Shown piece by piece: positions 19,234 to 27,683 of a DNA stretch of 64,000 nt. The position numbers and the translations under genes are program-made. The notes under the pieces are model-generated. The model saw only the letters and a program-made list of their open reading frames with translations, was not told where the DNA came from and searched no databases. Origin of the DNA: Curtobacterium flaccumfaciens (GTDB lineage: Bacteria; Actinomycetota; Actinomycetes; Actinomycetales; Microbacteriaceae). Where the stretch lies: positions 1,922,001 through 1,986,000 of the forward strand of contig CP121450.1 in NCBI GenBank assembly GCA_029689965.1, written 5' to 3'. Position 1 is the first letter of the stretch; every line of letters begins with the position of its first letter.

Positions 19234-19804
19234 GGGCGGCGGCGTAGGCGCGGACCGACCGGTTGTATCGGGGCAGCGTCGGCTCGACGGCCTCGATCGC
19301 GACGCGCAGGGCCTCGTCGACGCGCCCGGCGCTGTGCAGGGCGAGCGCGAGGAACACCCGCGGGGCCGCTCCCGTCGTCGGGTGGGCCGGCGCGTCGCGG
19401 AGCATCGTGATCGCCTCGTCCACACGACCCAGGTTCCGCAGCGTCGAAGCGTGCTGGACGACCAGCTGTGCGGCGCGGTCCGGGTCGACGTCGGCCAGAC
19501 CGGCGGCTGTCGCCGCCGCGTAGTGGACGTCCGCCTCCGCCTCGCGGCCGGCTGAGTCGAGGCTGCCGCCGAGTTCGAAGGCGCCGAGCGCGGGGTGCGG
19601 CGCGACGGTGGCGAGGTCGCGCATGCGCGCGGTCCGCGACTCGTCGTCCACAGCGTCGTCCGCCCAGAGCGCGCCGACCTGACGTTCCCACTCGTCGGCC
19701 TGGAGGCGCGTGGCGGGGTCGCGCCGTGCCTCCAGTCCGTCTCCTGGTCTCGTCGGAGTGGCGCCGTCGTCGGGAACGTCCGGGGGATCGTGGTCATCCC
19801 AGGA
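19220..19804 (-). CDS. TPR_5-type tetratricopeptide protein, 5' end disturbed by palindrome
   Basis: Sequence from WERQVGALWADD to the stop matches small actinobacterial TPR proteins: AGREAEADVHYAAATAAGL, QHASTLRNLGRVDEAITML, VFLALALHSAGRVDEAL, LPRYNRSVRAYAAAL. These are scaffolds of unknown role. No start codon lies in frame between the palindrome at 19694-19741 and a distant ATG at 19918 that falls in the promoter region of the next operon. The palindrome therefore seems to have replaced or shifted the 5' end. The upstream limit given is approximate. It overlaps the kinase stop by 14 bases. Confidence 0.55.
   Translation of the reverse strand, partial: SWDDHDPPDVPDDGATPTRPGDGLEARRDPATRLQADEWERQVGALWADDAVDDESRTARMRDLATVAPHPALGAFELGGSLDSAGREAEADVHYAAATAAGLADVDPDRAAQLVVQHASTLRNLGRVDEAITMLRDAPAHPTTGAAPRVFLALALHSAGRVDEALRVAIEAVEPTLPRYNRSVRAYAAALTGD
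19694..19741. repeat. Family A palindrome, imperfect copy 4
   Basis: Outer arms GGCCTGGAGGCGCG and GTGCCTCCAGTCCGTC are retained, the centre is unpaired. Unlike the other copies it lies in the 5' part of a reading frame (the TPR protein), not behind a stop codon. Confidence 0.7.
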
Positions 19805-19857
19805 GGCTACCGCCAGGCCACCGCAGGCCGTCGCGGCGAGGCGATGCGGCAGAGGAC

Positions 19858-19939
19858 GGAAAGCGCTTCTTCCCTGCAACGACGGGTTGGAAAGCGCTTG
19901 CGGCAAACTCTTGTACAACGTCGTAATAGCGGTTACGGT
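19858..19939 (+). promoter_or_regulatory. Two LacI-type operators and promoter of the sugar importer
   Basis: GGAAAGCGCTTC (from 19858) and TTGGAAAGCGCTTGC (from 19887) are two near-palindromic sites of the LacI family. TTGTAC (19911-19916) and TACGGT (19934-19939), 17 bases apart, form the likely promoter. The same operator core lies upstream of the divergent Gfo/Idh gene and of the second Gfo/Idh gene, so the local LacI protein probably represses all three units. Confidence 0.75.
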
Positions 19940-19972
19940 GGCCCAGTTCAGCCCGCACGACCGTCAAGGGAG

Positions 19973-20020
19973 ATGGAGATCGTGAACGAGACGACCACAG
20001 CCGCTCGGGAGCCCGCATGA
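19973..20020 (+). CDS. Short leader reading frame before the importer genes
   Basis: An ATG at 19973, or a GTG at 19982 with GGGAGATGGAG upstream, opens a 12-15 codon frame whose TGA overlaps the permease ATG (ATGA). It could couple translation to the permease or be the remnant of a longer N-terminus. No conserved feature identified. Confidence 0.3.
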   Translation: MEIVNETTTAAREPA

Positions 20021-20943
20021 GTGCCCTGAGCGAGCTCCGGGCGCTCCGCGGTACGCAGAGCAGCCGGACGAAGAACAAGGACAACAGGGCGGCGGCGCTC
20101 TTCCTGGCTCCGTGGATGATCGGCCTCGTGGCGATCACGCTCGGGCCGGTGCTGGCGTCGCTCTACCTGGCCTTCACGAACTACAACCTGCTGCAGACCC
20201 CGACGTTCACCGGGATGGCGAACATCGAACGGATGACGCAGGACGCGAACCTCGGCAGCTCGCTGACCGTCACGCTCGTGTACACCGTGATCTCGGTGCC
20301 GTTGCAGCTGGCCGTGGCGCTGGCGATCGCCGTGCTGCTCGACCGGGGCCTGCGCGGCCTGTCCTTCTACCGGTCCGTGCTGTACCTGCCGTCGCTGCTC
20401 GGCAGCAGCGTGGCGATCGCGGTGCTGTGGCGGCTCGTGTTCGGTGGGGACGGGCTGCTCAACGCGTTCCTGGCGATGTTCGGGATCCACGGCCCGTCGT
20501 GGATCGGTTCGCCGAACACCGCGCTCGGGACGCTCATCCTGCTGCACGTCTGGACGTTCGGGGCACCGATGGTGATCTTCCTCGCCGGCCTCCGTCAGAT
20601 CCCGCGCATGTACTACGAGGCGGCCTCGACCGACGGCGCGGGCGCCTGGCGGCAGTTCCGTTCGATCACGATGCCGCTGCTCAGCCCGATCGTCTTCTTC
20701 AACCTCGTCCTCGGGATCATCGGCGCGTTCCAGTCCTTCACGCAGGCGTACGTGATCTCGAACGGTTCCGGAGGCCCGACGAACTCCACGCTCTTCATCA
20801 CGCTCTACCTCTACCAAAAGGCGTTCGGCAGCCTGCAGATGGGTTACGCGTCGGCCATCGCGTGGCTGCTGCTGCTCATCGTCGGCGCCGCCACCGCGCT
20901 CAACTTCTGGGTCTCCAAGTACTGGGTCTTCTACGATGACTGA
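20017..20943 (+). CDS. Sugar ABC transporter permease, CUT1 MalF type
   Basis: 308 residues with six membrane helices and the EAA loop EAASTDGAGAWRQFRSITMP that contacts the ATPase. It forms the channel with the next gene's product. ATG at 20017 overlaps a short leader frame. First full gene downstream of the LacI operators. Frame intact. Confidence 0.9.
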   Translation: MSALSELRALRGTQSSRTKNKDNRAAALFLAPWMIGLVAITLGPVLASLYLAFTNYNLLQTPTFTGMANIERMTQDANLGSSLTVTLVYTVISVPLQLAVALAIAVLLDRGLRGLSFYRSVLYLPSLLGSSVAIAVLWRLVFGGDGLLNAFLAMFGIHGPSWIGSPNTALGTLILLHVWTFGAPMVIFLAGLRQIPRMYYEAASTDGAGAWRQFRSITMPLLSPIVFFNLVLGIIGAFQSFTQAYVISNGSGGPTNSTLFITLYLYQKAFGSLQMGYASAIAWLLLLIVGAATALNFWVSKYWVFYDD

Positions 20944-21864
20944 TTCCACGACCGCACTCCGCCCCGCCACGACCCCGGCGTCCGACGATCGGCCCGCCCC
21001 GTCGCGCCCCGGCCCACCGGCTCCGGCCGCACTGGTCGCCAGCGACTGGTGAGCGTCGGCAAGCACGTGCTCCTCATCGGGCTGGCCCTCGTGATGCTCT
21101 ACCCCGTGCTCTGGATGGTCGTCAGCTCGCTCCGTCCGGACGGGCACATCTTCGACAACCCCGGCCTCGTGCTCGACACGTTCGCCACGAAGAACTACAC
21201 GAACGGCTGGAGCGCGTTGCAACGCCCCTTCGGCGTGTACCTGCTGAACTCGGCGATCATCGTCGTGGGAGCGATCATCGGCAACCTGATCAGCTGCTCC
21301 CTCGCCGCCTACGCGTTCGCCCGGCTGAGCTTCCGGTACAAGCGGATCGCCTTCGCCGCGATGCTCGTGACGATGATGCTCCCCATCCAGGTGCTGATCA
21401 TCCCGCAGTACGTCATCTACTCGCAGCTCGGCTGGATCAACACCTTCCTGCCGCTGATCGTGCCGAAGTTCCTCGCCACCGACGGGTTCTTCGTGTTCCT
21501 CATGGTGCAGTTCATCCGCGGCATCCCGCGGGAGCTGGACGAAGCGGCCCGCATCGACGGCGCCGGACACGCGCGCATCTTCTTCCAGCTGATCCTCCCG
21601 CTGATGAAGCCGGCGCTCGCGACCGCCGCGATCTTCACCTTCATCTGGACCTGGAACGACTTCTTCGGCCAGCTCGTGTTCGTCACGGAGCCGGACAAGT
21701 ACACGGCCTCCGTCGCCCTGCGGCAGTTCATCGACCCGACCGGGCAATCCGACTTCGGGGCGCTCTTCGCGATGAGCGTCGTGACCCTCGTCCCGGTGTT
21801 CCTCGCGTTCCTCTTCGGCCAGCGGTTCCTGCTCAGGGGCATCGCCACCACGGGCGGGAAGTGA
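20936..21864 (+). CDS. Sugar ABC transporter permease, CUT1 MalG type (one frameshift)
   Basis: The membrane part has six helices and the EAA loop DEAARIDGAGHARIFFQLILP. ATG at 20936 lies inside the end of the first permease gene. The Pro/Ala-rich N-terminus (MTDSTTALRPATTPASDD) is in another frame than the rest; one base is missing between about 20990 and 21035, after which GRQRLVSVGKHVLL continues. Partner of the preceding permease. Confidence 0.87.
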
Positions 21865-21929
21865 CCGGGCGTCAGCGACGACGCCGGCCCGACGCCCACA
21901 CCACCACCACGCACACACAAAGGAATCTC

Positions 21930-23257
21930 ATGAAGCACCATGCACCAGCACGGCTGCGAGCCAAGGTCATCGGCGCCGTCGCGGTCGCCGCGGCGTCCGT
22001 CCTCGTGGTCAGCGGCTGCGCCACCGGCAACGGCGGCGGGAACGCCGAACTGAGCAAGGACCCGGTCACCATCTCCCTCAACTGGTGGGGCGCCGGCGCC
22101 CGGGTGGAGTCCACCGAGGCCGCGGTGAAGCTGTTCGAGAAGGAGCACCCGAACATCACGGTCAAGATGCAGTCCACGGACTGGGGGAGCTACTGGGCAA
22201 GCTCGCGACGACCGTGGCCGGCGGCAACCCGCCGGACGTCATGCAGTTCGACCAGGTCTACGTGGCCTCGTACGCACAGCGCGGCGCGATCGCCGACCTC
22301 GGCCAGTACAGCAAGTTCCTCACGACCACGGACCTCACCAAGAACGTCCGCGCCACGGGCGAGTACCAGGGCAAGCTTTACGCGGTGCCGATCGGCCTCA
22401 ACTCGATGGGCGTCGCGGTCAACAAGAGCGTGTTCGAGAAGTACGGCGTCCAGGTACCGGACGATTCCTGGACGTGGGACGACCTGAACGCGACGGCGAA
22501 GGAGCTCACCGAGAAGTCGGGCGGCAAGGTCAAGGGCCTCGATCCGTTCGGTGGCGACACGCCGTCCCTGACGCTCTGGGCCCGGCAGCACGGCAACCAG
22601 CTGTTCGACAAGCAGGGCAAGGTCGTCCTGAAGCAGTCCGTGCTCGCGAGCTACTGGAAGTACGCGCTCGACCAGATCAAGGACGGCGTGACCCCGAGCG
22701 CATCGCAGCTCGCCGAGGGCACGAACTCCGCGCTCGACCAGTCGGACATCGCCACCGGGAAGGTCGGGATGACCTTCATCCCCTCCAACCTGAGCGCCTA
22801 CCAGGTCGCCGCGCCGTCCCAGAAGCTCGACATGCTGCCCTACCCGGCGGCGAAGGACGCGAAGCAGGGCTGGCAGTACCTGAAGTCGTCGATGTACTGG
22901 TCGATCTCCAGCAAGTCGAAGCACCCGGCCGAGGCCGCCGAGCTCGTCGACTTCCTGACGACGAACACGAAGGCCGGCAAGCTGTTCGGTGCGGAGCGCG
23001 GGCTCCCCGCCAACCCGGCGTTCCAGAAGGCCATCGCGCCGGACCTGAGCCCGTCCGACACGATCGTCATGGACTACATCAAGAAGGTCACGGCCGAGTC
23101 CGGGGAGCCCGCGCCGATCACCCCGGTCGGCGGTCAGGACGCCGACACGCTGCTGGCGCAGATCTGGCAGAACGTGCAGTTCGGCAAGACCACGCCGGAA
23201 GCCGGCGCCGCGCAGTACATCTCCCAGCTGAAGAAGGCGCTCAGCGACGCCGGTTGA
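21930..23257 (+). CDS. Sugar ABC transporter substrate-binding lipoprotein (one frameshift)
   Basis: A lipoprotein signal with lipobox VVSGC (Cys near residue 30) leads to a family 1 extracellular binding protein (KDPVTISLNWWGAG; GGNPPDVMQFDQVYVASYA). It captures the sugar outside and delivers it to the two permeases. AAAGGA six bases before ATG 21930. A missing G near 22197 (TACTGGGCAAG) splits YWGKLATT. The locus carries no ATPase gene, as is usual for actinobacterial CUT1 importers that share an MsiK-type ATPase. Confidence 0.9.
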
Positions 23258-23261
23258 GTCT

Positions 23262-23310
23262 CCGGCAGCAGCGCGGCAGGACGTTCGTCGACGTCCTGTC
23301 GCGCTGCCGG
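23262..23310 (+). terminator. Hairpin terminator of the importer operon
   Basis: Imperfect inverted repeat directly after the binding-protein stop: arms CCGGCAGC-AGCGCG-GCAGGACG and CGTCCTGTCGCGCTGCCGG around a short loop. It separates the operon from the convergent Gfo/Idh-DUF6807 gene. There is no T-tract. Confidence 0.65.
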
Positions 23311-23343
23311 CGTTCCGTCGTGAGGGGCTCCCGGGAGCCCCGG

Positions 23344-25236
23344 TCAGTCCGTGATCGTCGCGCGGAACGACCGGACGAGCGGGGAGCCCGGTCGGACCAC
23401 CGCCGGCTCGCGCCATGCCAGGGCCGAGCCGACGGCCGGGTAGTCGGCGGCTCGGACGAACCACGGGTCGTGGTGGTCGAGCGCCTCGAGGCGGACGGTG
23501 GCGGGACGACCGTCGAACACCGCGGACCACTCGATCCACCGTGCGACGGCGCCGTGCACGGCGGCCTCGCCCTGCGCGTCCGCGGTCCGCACGACGATCC
23601 CGGAGCAGGGCGGGAAACGCCAGAAGAAGCCGCCGTACCCGGCACCGACGCGGCCGTTGCTGCCCGGGCCGCCGAGGCGGACTATGCCGTCGCCCGGGGT
23701 GCGGAACGACGACGACCAGCTCAGTTCCCACCCACGGCCGAGCGCCCGCCAGGCGAGCGATCGGTCCTCGCGCAGGACCACCGCGCCGTCGGGCCCGTGC
23801 CAGGCGACCTCCTGCCGCAGCGTCGGACCGTGCGACTCGGCGTGCGTCACCGTCGCGCGGCCGTGGTCGTCGCGCCAGACGTACCCCTCGTCGCGCACGT
23901 AGGAGCGGCCGCCCCAGCAGTTCGCGCCGTCGAGGTCCGGGATCGCGAAGCCGACCCCGCAGTGCCAGTCGTGGTCCGGCGGGTGGTGGGCGCTCACGAC
24001 GGTGCCGGCGAGGGTCCGGACCGGGTGCACGTACGGCCGTGGTGACGAGGTGGGGATCGTCCCGGCGCCGTCCAGGGCCGCGGCCACCTGGACGTCGTCG
24101 ACCACGAGCTCCTGCAGCACCTCGTCGCGGGCGGTGTGCGCCCACGGCGCGTCGACCTCGGAGAACAGTGCGCGTCGGTCGGCCGCGCGGTCGACGATCG
24201 CGTCGACGTCGGCGACGAGCGGTCGTCGCTCCGGGCCCTCGCCCTGCCAGGTCACCCACGGGTGGTCGATCCGCACGGGCTCCGCCGCTCGCACGGCCTC
24301 GAGGACCTCCACGAAGGCGCCGGTGGACTCGAGCGGGACGAGGAGCGGCTCGCCGTGGGCGCGGTGCGCGAGGAGGTTCTCGAGCAGGTCGGTCCGGCCG
24401 AGGCGCCGCGTGGCGCCGTCGACGGTGACCTCGTCCGTGGTGTACCCGAGGACCGCATCGCCGGTGGTACCGCTCACGCGCACGGTCGGCGGCGTCTCGT
24501 CGGCGGCGCACAGGGTGAGGGCCGCGGTCGCCTCGAGGCCCGCGGTCGTGGTGACGCGGACGGCCGAGGTGTCGTCGCCCTCGATGTCGTTCGCCCGGTA
24601 GAGCTCGACCTCGACGCGGGCGACCTCGTCCGCACGCCGGCAGCCGACGAGCGCCAGTGCGGTCGCGACCGCGTGCGCGAGCGGGTTCGTGACCACGCCG
24701 TCCAGGACGTCGACGCCGTCGACCCGACGTCGTCCGGCCCAGGCGGAACGGTCCCAGTAGGCCTGGTTCCGGGTCCACGTCCCGGCGGCCGCGGCATCCC
24801 GCACGGTGCCGACGACGGCTCCCGTGCGGAACGCCGGCATGGCGTCCGATCCGAGGCTCTGGAAGCCGACCTGGACCGCCCGGCCGCTCCGGCGCGAGGC
24901 GTCGAGCAACGTGGCGAACGCGTCGCGGGTCGTCACCGGCGGCTTCTCGAGGAGGACGTCCGCGCCCGCCTCGAGCGCCGCCAGGGCGAGCGGGAGGTGC
25001 GCGCCGATCGGGGCGGCGACCACGACGACGTCGACGGGTCCGCGTTCCTTCGCAACGTCCACGTCGGGGACGACGGGGACGCCGCCGTCCGTCTCCGTGC
25101 CGAGGGTCGGGTCGACGACCGCGGTCAGCGTGCACGCACCCGCGGCGACGAGTCGGTCGATGTTCGCGCGGTGGTGCAGGCCGAAGCCTCGTGCACCGAC
25201 GAGCACCACGCCGGGCAGGGTCGTCGTTCGGTCCAT
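23344..25236 (-). CDS. Gfo/Idh/MocA oxidoreductase fused to a DUF6807 (PmoA) domain
   Basis: 630 residues. The N-terminal half is a Gfo/Idh/MocA dehydrogenase: Rossmann start VVLVGARGFGLHHRAN, EKPP in VLLEKPPVTT. The C-terminal 240 residues (VSAHHPPDHDWHCGVGFAIP; NCWGGRSY; GYGGFFWRFP) match the DUF6807/PmoA family found with sugar catabolic genes. The fusion suggests two linked steps on one sugar substrate. ATG at 25236, divergent from the LacI gene with an operator between them. Frame intact, which is notable for a gene this long here. Confidence 0.8.
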   Translation of the reverse strand: MDRTTTLPGVVLVGARGFGLHHRANIDRLVAAGACTLTAVVDPTLGTETDGGVPVVPDVDVAKERGPVDVVVVAAPIGAHLPLALAALEAGADVLLEKPPVTTRDAFATLLDASRRSGRAVQVGFQSLGSDAMPAFRTGAVVGTVRDAAAAGTWTRNQAYWDRSAWAGRRRVDGVDVLDGVVTNPLAHAVATALALVGCRRADEVARVEVELYRANDIEGDDTSAVRVTTTAGLEATAALTLCAADETPPTVRVSGTTGDAVLGYTTDEVTVDGATRRLGRTDLLENLLAHRAHGEPLLVPLESTGAFVEVLEAVRAAEPVRIDHPWVTWQGEGPERRPLVADVDAIVDRAADRRALFSEVDAPWAHTARDEVLQELVVDDVQVAAALDGAGTIPTSSPRPYVHPVRTLAGTVVSAHHPPDHDWHCGVGFAIPDLDGANCWGGRSYVRDEGYVWRDDHGRATVTHAESHGPTLRQEVAWHGPDGAVVLREDRSLAWRALGRGWELSWSSSFRTPGDGIVRLGGPGSNGRVGAGYGGFFWRFPPCSGIVVRTADAQGEAAVHGAVARWIEWSAVFDGRPATVRLEALDHHDPWFVRAADYPAVGSALAWREPAVVRPGSPLVRSFRATITD

Positions 25237-25250
25237 GGTCGGCAACGGTA

Positions 25251-25263
25251 GCAAGCGCTTTCC
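25251..25263. promoter_or_regulatory. LacI-type operator in the divergent region
   Basis: GCAAGCGCTTTCC, 14 bases upstream of the Gfo/Idh-DUF6807 start and 75 bases upstream of the LacI start. Same core as the sites at 19858, 19887 and 26433. Confidence 0.75.
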
Positions 25264-25337
25264 CAGTCTGGATCGCCGCACTGATCGGTATCCTCGCCAC
25301 AGACCGCGCGACGCGCGGACCGGACTGGAGGCACGAC

Positions 25338-26389
25338 ATGCCGGAGCGAGGCACGGTCACCCTGGCGGACGTGGCCGCGCGGGCGGGCGTCTCGCTCGCG
25401 ACCGCCTCACGGGCGCTCAACGGCAGCACGCGGAAGGTCCGGCAGGACTCGCTCGACCGGGTGTACGCCGCCGCGCAGGAGCTCCGCTACACCGCCAACG
25501 TGCAGGCCCAGGCGGTCGCCCGCGGGACGACGACCACGCTGGCGCTCGTCGTCGGGGACATCGCCGACCCGTACTTTTCTGGCATCGCAGCCGGGGCGAT
25601 CCGAGCCGCGGACGACGCCGGCCTCGTCGTGACCATCACCTCGACGGGGGCGACCCTGCGCGGGAGGCCTCCGTGCTCGGTGTCGTCGCCGGACTCCGGC
25701 CGCGCGCGGTCGTGCTCGCCGGCAGTCGTCGTCGGAGCGCATCGCTCGGCGCGGAGGTCTCTGGCCTGATCGCGGCGGGGGCGGGGTGTCCGTCCTCGTG
25801 TCCGACCTCGACGCCGGTGCCACGGGCGACGGCGGGGCGCAGCCGCTGGTGATCCGGAACCGCGGCGGTGCGGAGGCCCTCGCCGAGGCCCTCGTCGAGC
25901 AGGGGCACGGGTCGTTCGCGGTGCTCGCGGGCGACCCCGACCTCGTCACCGCCCGGGCGCGGGTCGACGGGTTCCTGGCCGGGTTGGCCGGTCGCGACAT
26001 CCGGGTGCCCGAGGAACGGGTCGTCGAGTCGGAGTTCTCGCGGGACGGCGGCTACCGGGCGATGTCCGCGCTGCTCGACACGGCCGGGTGGCGCCCGGAG
26101 CGGCCGGCGGAGCGCCCTCCGCCCTGCCGCGGTGCGTGTTCGCGGTGACGGACCTGATGGCCCTCGGTGCCATCACGGCGATCCGGGAGCGGGGGCTCGT
26201 CCGGGGGAGGACATCGGCGTGGCGGGGTTCGACGACGTGCGGATGCTCGCGGACATCGTGCCGGCGCTCAGCACGGTACGGCTGCCGCTCGAGGAGATCG
26301 GCGCGCGGGCGGTGCGACGCGCGCTCGGGACCGAGGCGGACGAGGCCGTCGACGGCGAGGTAGTCCTCCGCGCGAGCACCGGCCGGTAG
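25338..26389 (+). CDS. LacI family repressor of the sugar locus (four frameshifts)
   Basis: Helix-turn-helix VTLADVAARAGVSLATASRAL at the N-terminus, then a periplasmic-binding-protein-like sensor (ALVVGDIADPYFSGIAAG; SFAVLAGDPDLVTARARVDG; EDIGVAGFDDVRML). Missing single G/C bases near 25650, 25785, 26096 and 26205 shift the frame; each repair restores family-like sequence. ATG at 25338 uses GGAGG inside a half copy of the family A palindrome (GGACTGGAGGCACG) as binding site. Four operators of one type nearby make this the local regulator. Confidence 0.85.
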
Positions 26390-26423
26390 GCGCGACGGGG
26401 TGCGCCGAGCCGGAGTGGTGGTG

Positions 26424-26448
26424 TACCGTTTCTGGCAAGCGCTTTCCA
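26424..26448 (+). promoter_or_regulatory. Promoter element and LacI-type operator of the catabolic genes
   Basis: TGGCAAGCGCTTTCCA (26433-26448) is the most symmetrical operator copy. TACCGT (26424-26429) just upstream could be a -10 box, placing the operator over the transcription start of the Gfo/Idh-DUF993-isomerase operon. Confidence 0.65.
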
Positions 26449-26481
26449 AACCGGAGGGGCTGGCGAGCAAGGGAGCACGCG

Positions 26482-27683
26482 GTGACCACGCGAACGGTCG
26501 GCATCATCATGAACGGCGTCACCGGACGCATGGGCTACCGCCAGCACCTCGTGCGGTCGATCCTCGCCATCCGCGACGACGGTGGCCTCCCGCTGCCGGA
26601 CGGCACGCGCCTGCAGGTGGAACCGCTCCTGGTCGGCCGGAGCGCCGCCAAGCTTCAGGAGATCGCCTCGCGGCACGACATCGAGCACTGGACGACGGAC
26701 CTCGACGGCGCACTCGCCGACCCCCGTTGGGACGTGTTCGCCGACTTCGCCGTGACCAGCGCCCGGGCCGGCGCGCTCCGCAGGGCGATCGCCGCCGGCA
26801 AGGCGATCTACACCGAGAAGCCAACGGCCGAGACCTCTGCCGAGGCGCTCGAGCTCGCCCGGCTCGCCGCCGAGGCGGGCACCCCGAACGGCGTCGTGCA
26901 CGACAAGCTTTACCTGCCGGGCCTCCGGAAGCTGCGACGGCTCATCGACTCCGGCTTCTTCGGCACGGTCCTCAGCGTCCGCGGCGAGTTCGGCTACTGG
27001 GTGTTCGAGGGTGACTGGCAGACCGCGCAGCGTCCGAGCTGGAACTACCGGCGCGAGGACGGCGGCGGCATCGTCGTGGACATGTTCCCGCACTGGAACT
27101 ACGTCCTCGAGCAGCTGTTCGGCCGGGTCGAGTCGGTGTACGCGCGGGCGGTCACCCACATCGGCGAACGCACCGACGAGCGGGGCGACGCCTACGCCGC
27201 GACCGCCGACGACGCCGCGTACGGGGTGTTCGACCTCGCCGGGGCATCACGGCGCAGATCAACTCGAGCTGGGCCGTCCGGGTGGACCGCGACGAGCTCG
27301 TCGAGTTCCAGGTGGACGGCACCGAGGGAAGCGCCGTCGCGGGGCTGTTCGGCTGCCGCGTCCAGCCGCGGACCGCGACGCCGAAGCCGGTGTGGAACCC
27401 GGACCTCAAGGACGAGCGGGACTACCGCGGGCAGTGGCTCGAGGTGCCCGACAACGAGGAGTTCGGCAACGGGTTCCGTGCCCAGTGGGAGGACTTCCTG
27501 CGCGACCTCGCCGTCGGACGCCCGCACCCGTACGACCTGCTGTCCGGGGCGCGCGGGGTGGCGCTCGCGGAGGCCGGCCTGCGGTCGAGCGCCGAGGGGC
27601 GACGCGTCGACCTGCCGGAGCTGCGGCTGCCCGCCGGGGCCGAGCCGGGCCTCCAGGCAGCCGCGGCCGGGGCACCGGCATGA
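26482..27683 (+). CDS. Gfo/Idh/MocA family oxidoreductase (one frameshift)
   Basis: About 400 residues; Rossmann start GIIMNGVTGRMGYRQHL, EKPTAET and a C-terminal sugar-binding domain (VVDMFPHWNYVLEQLFG). It should oxidise or reduce a sugar or sugar acid with NAD(P). GTG at 26482 with AAGGGA upstream. One G is missing near 27243 (GCCGGGGCATC), splitting DLAGGITAQ. First gene after the operator; overlaps the DUF993 gene by ATGA. Confidence 0.83.

Noticed and set aside
19948..21918. 656-codon minus-strand open frame
   Set aside because: Antisense shadow of the two permease genes; dominated by charged and Arg/His residues with no domain.
22190..25429. Very long minus-strand open frame opposite the importer genes
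   Set aside because: It is antisense to a binding-protein gene with clear motifs and to correct-frame codons of the Gfo/Idh-DUF6807 gene; composition is Arg/Pro-rich as expected for a GC-skew shadow.
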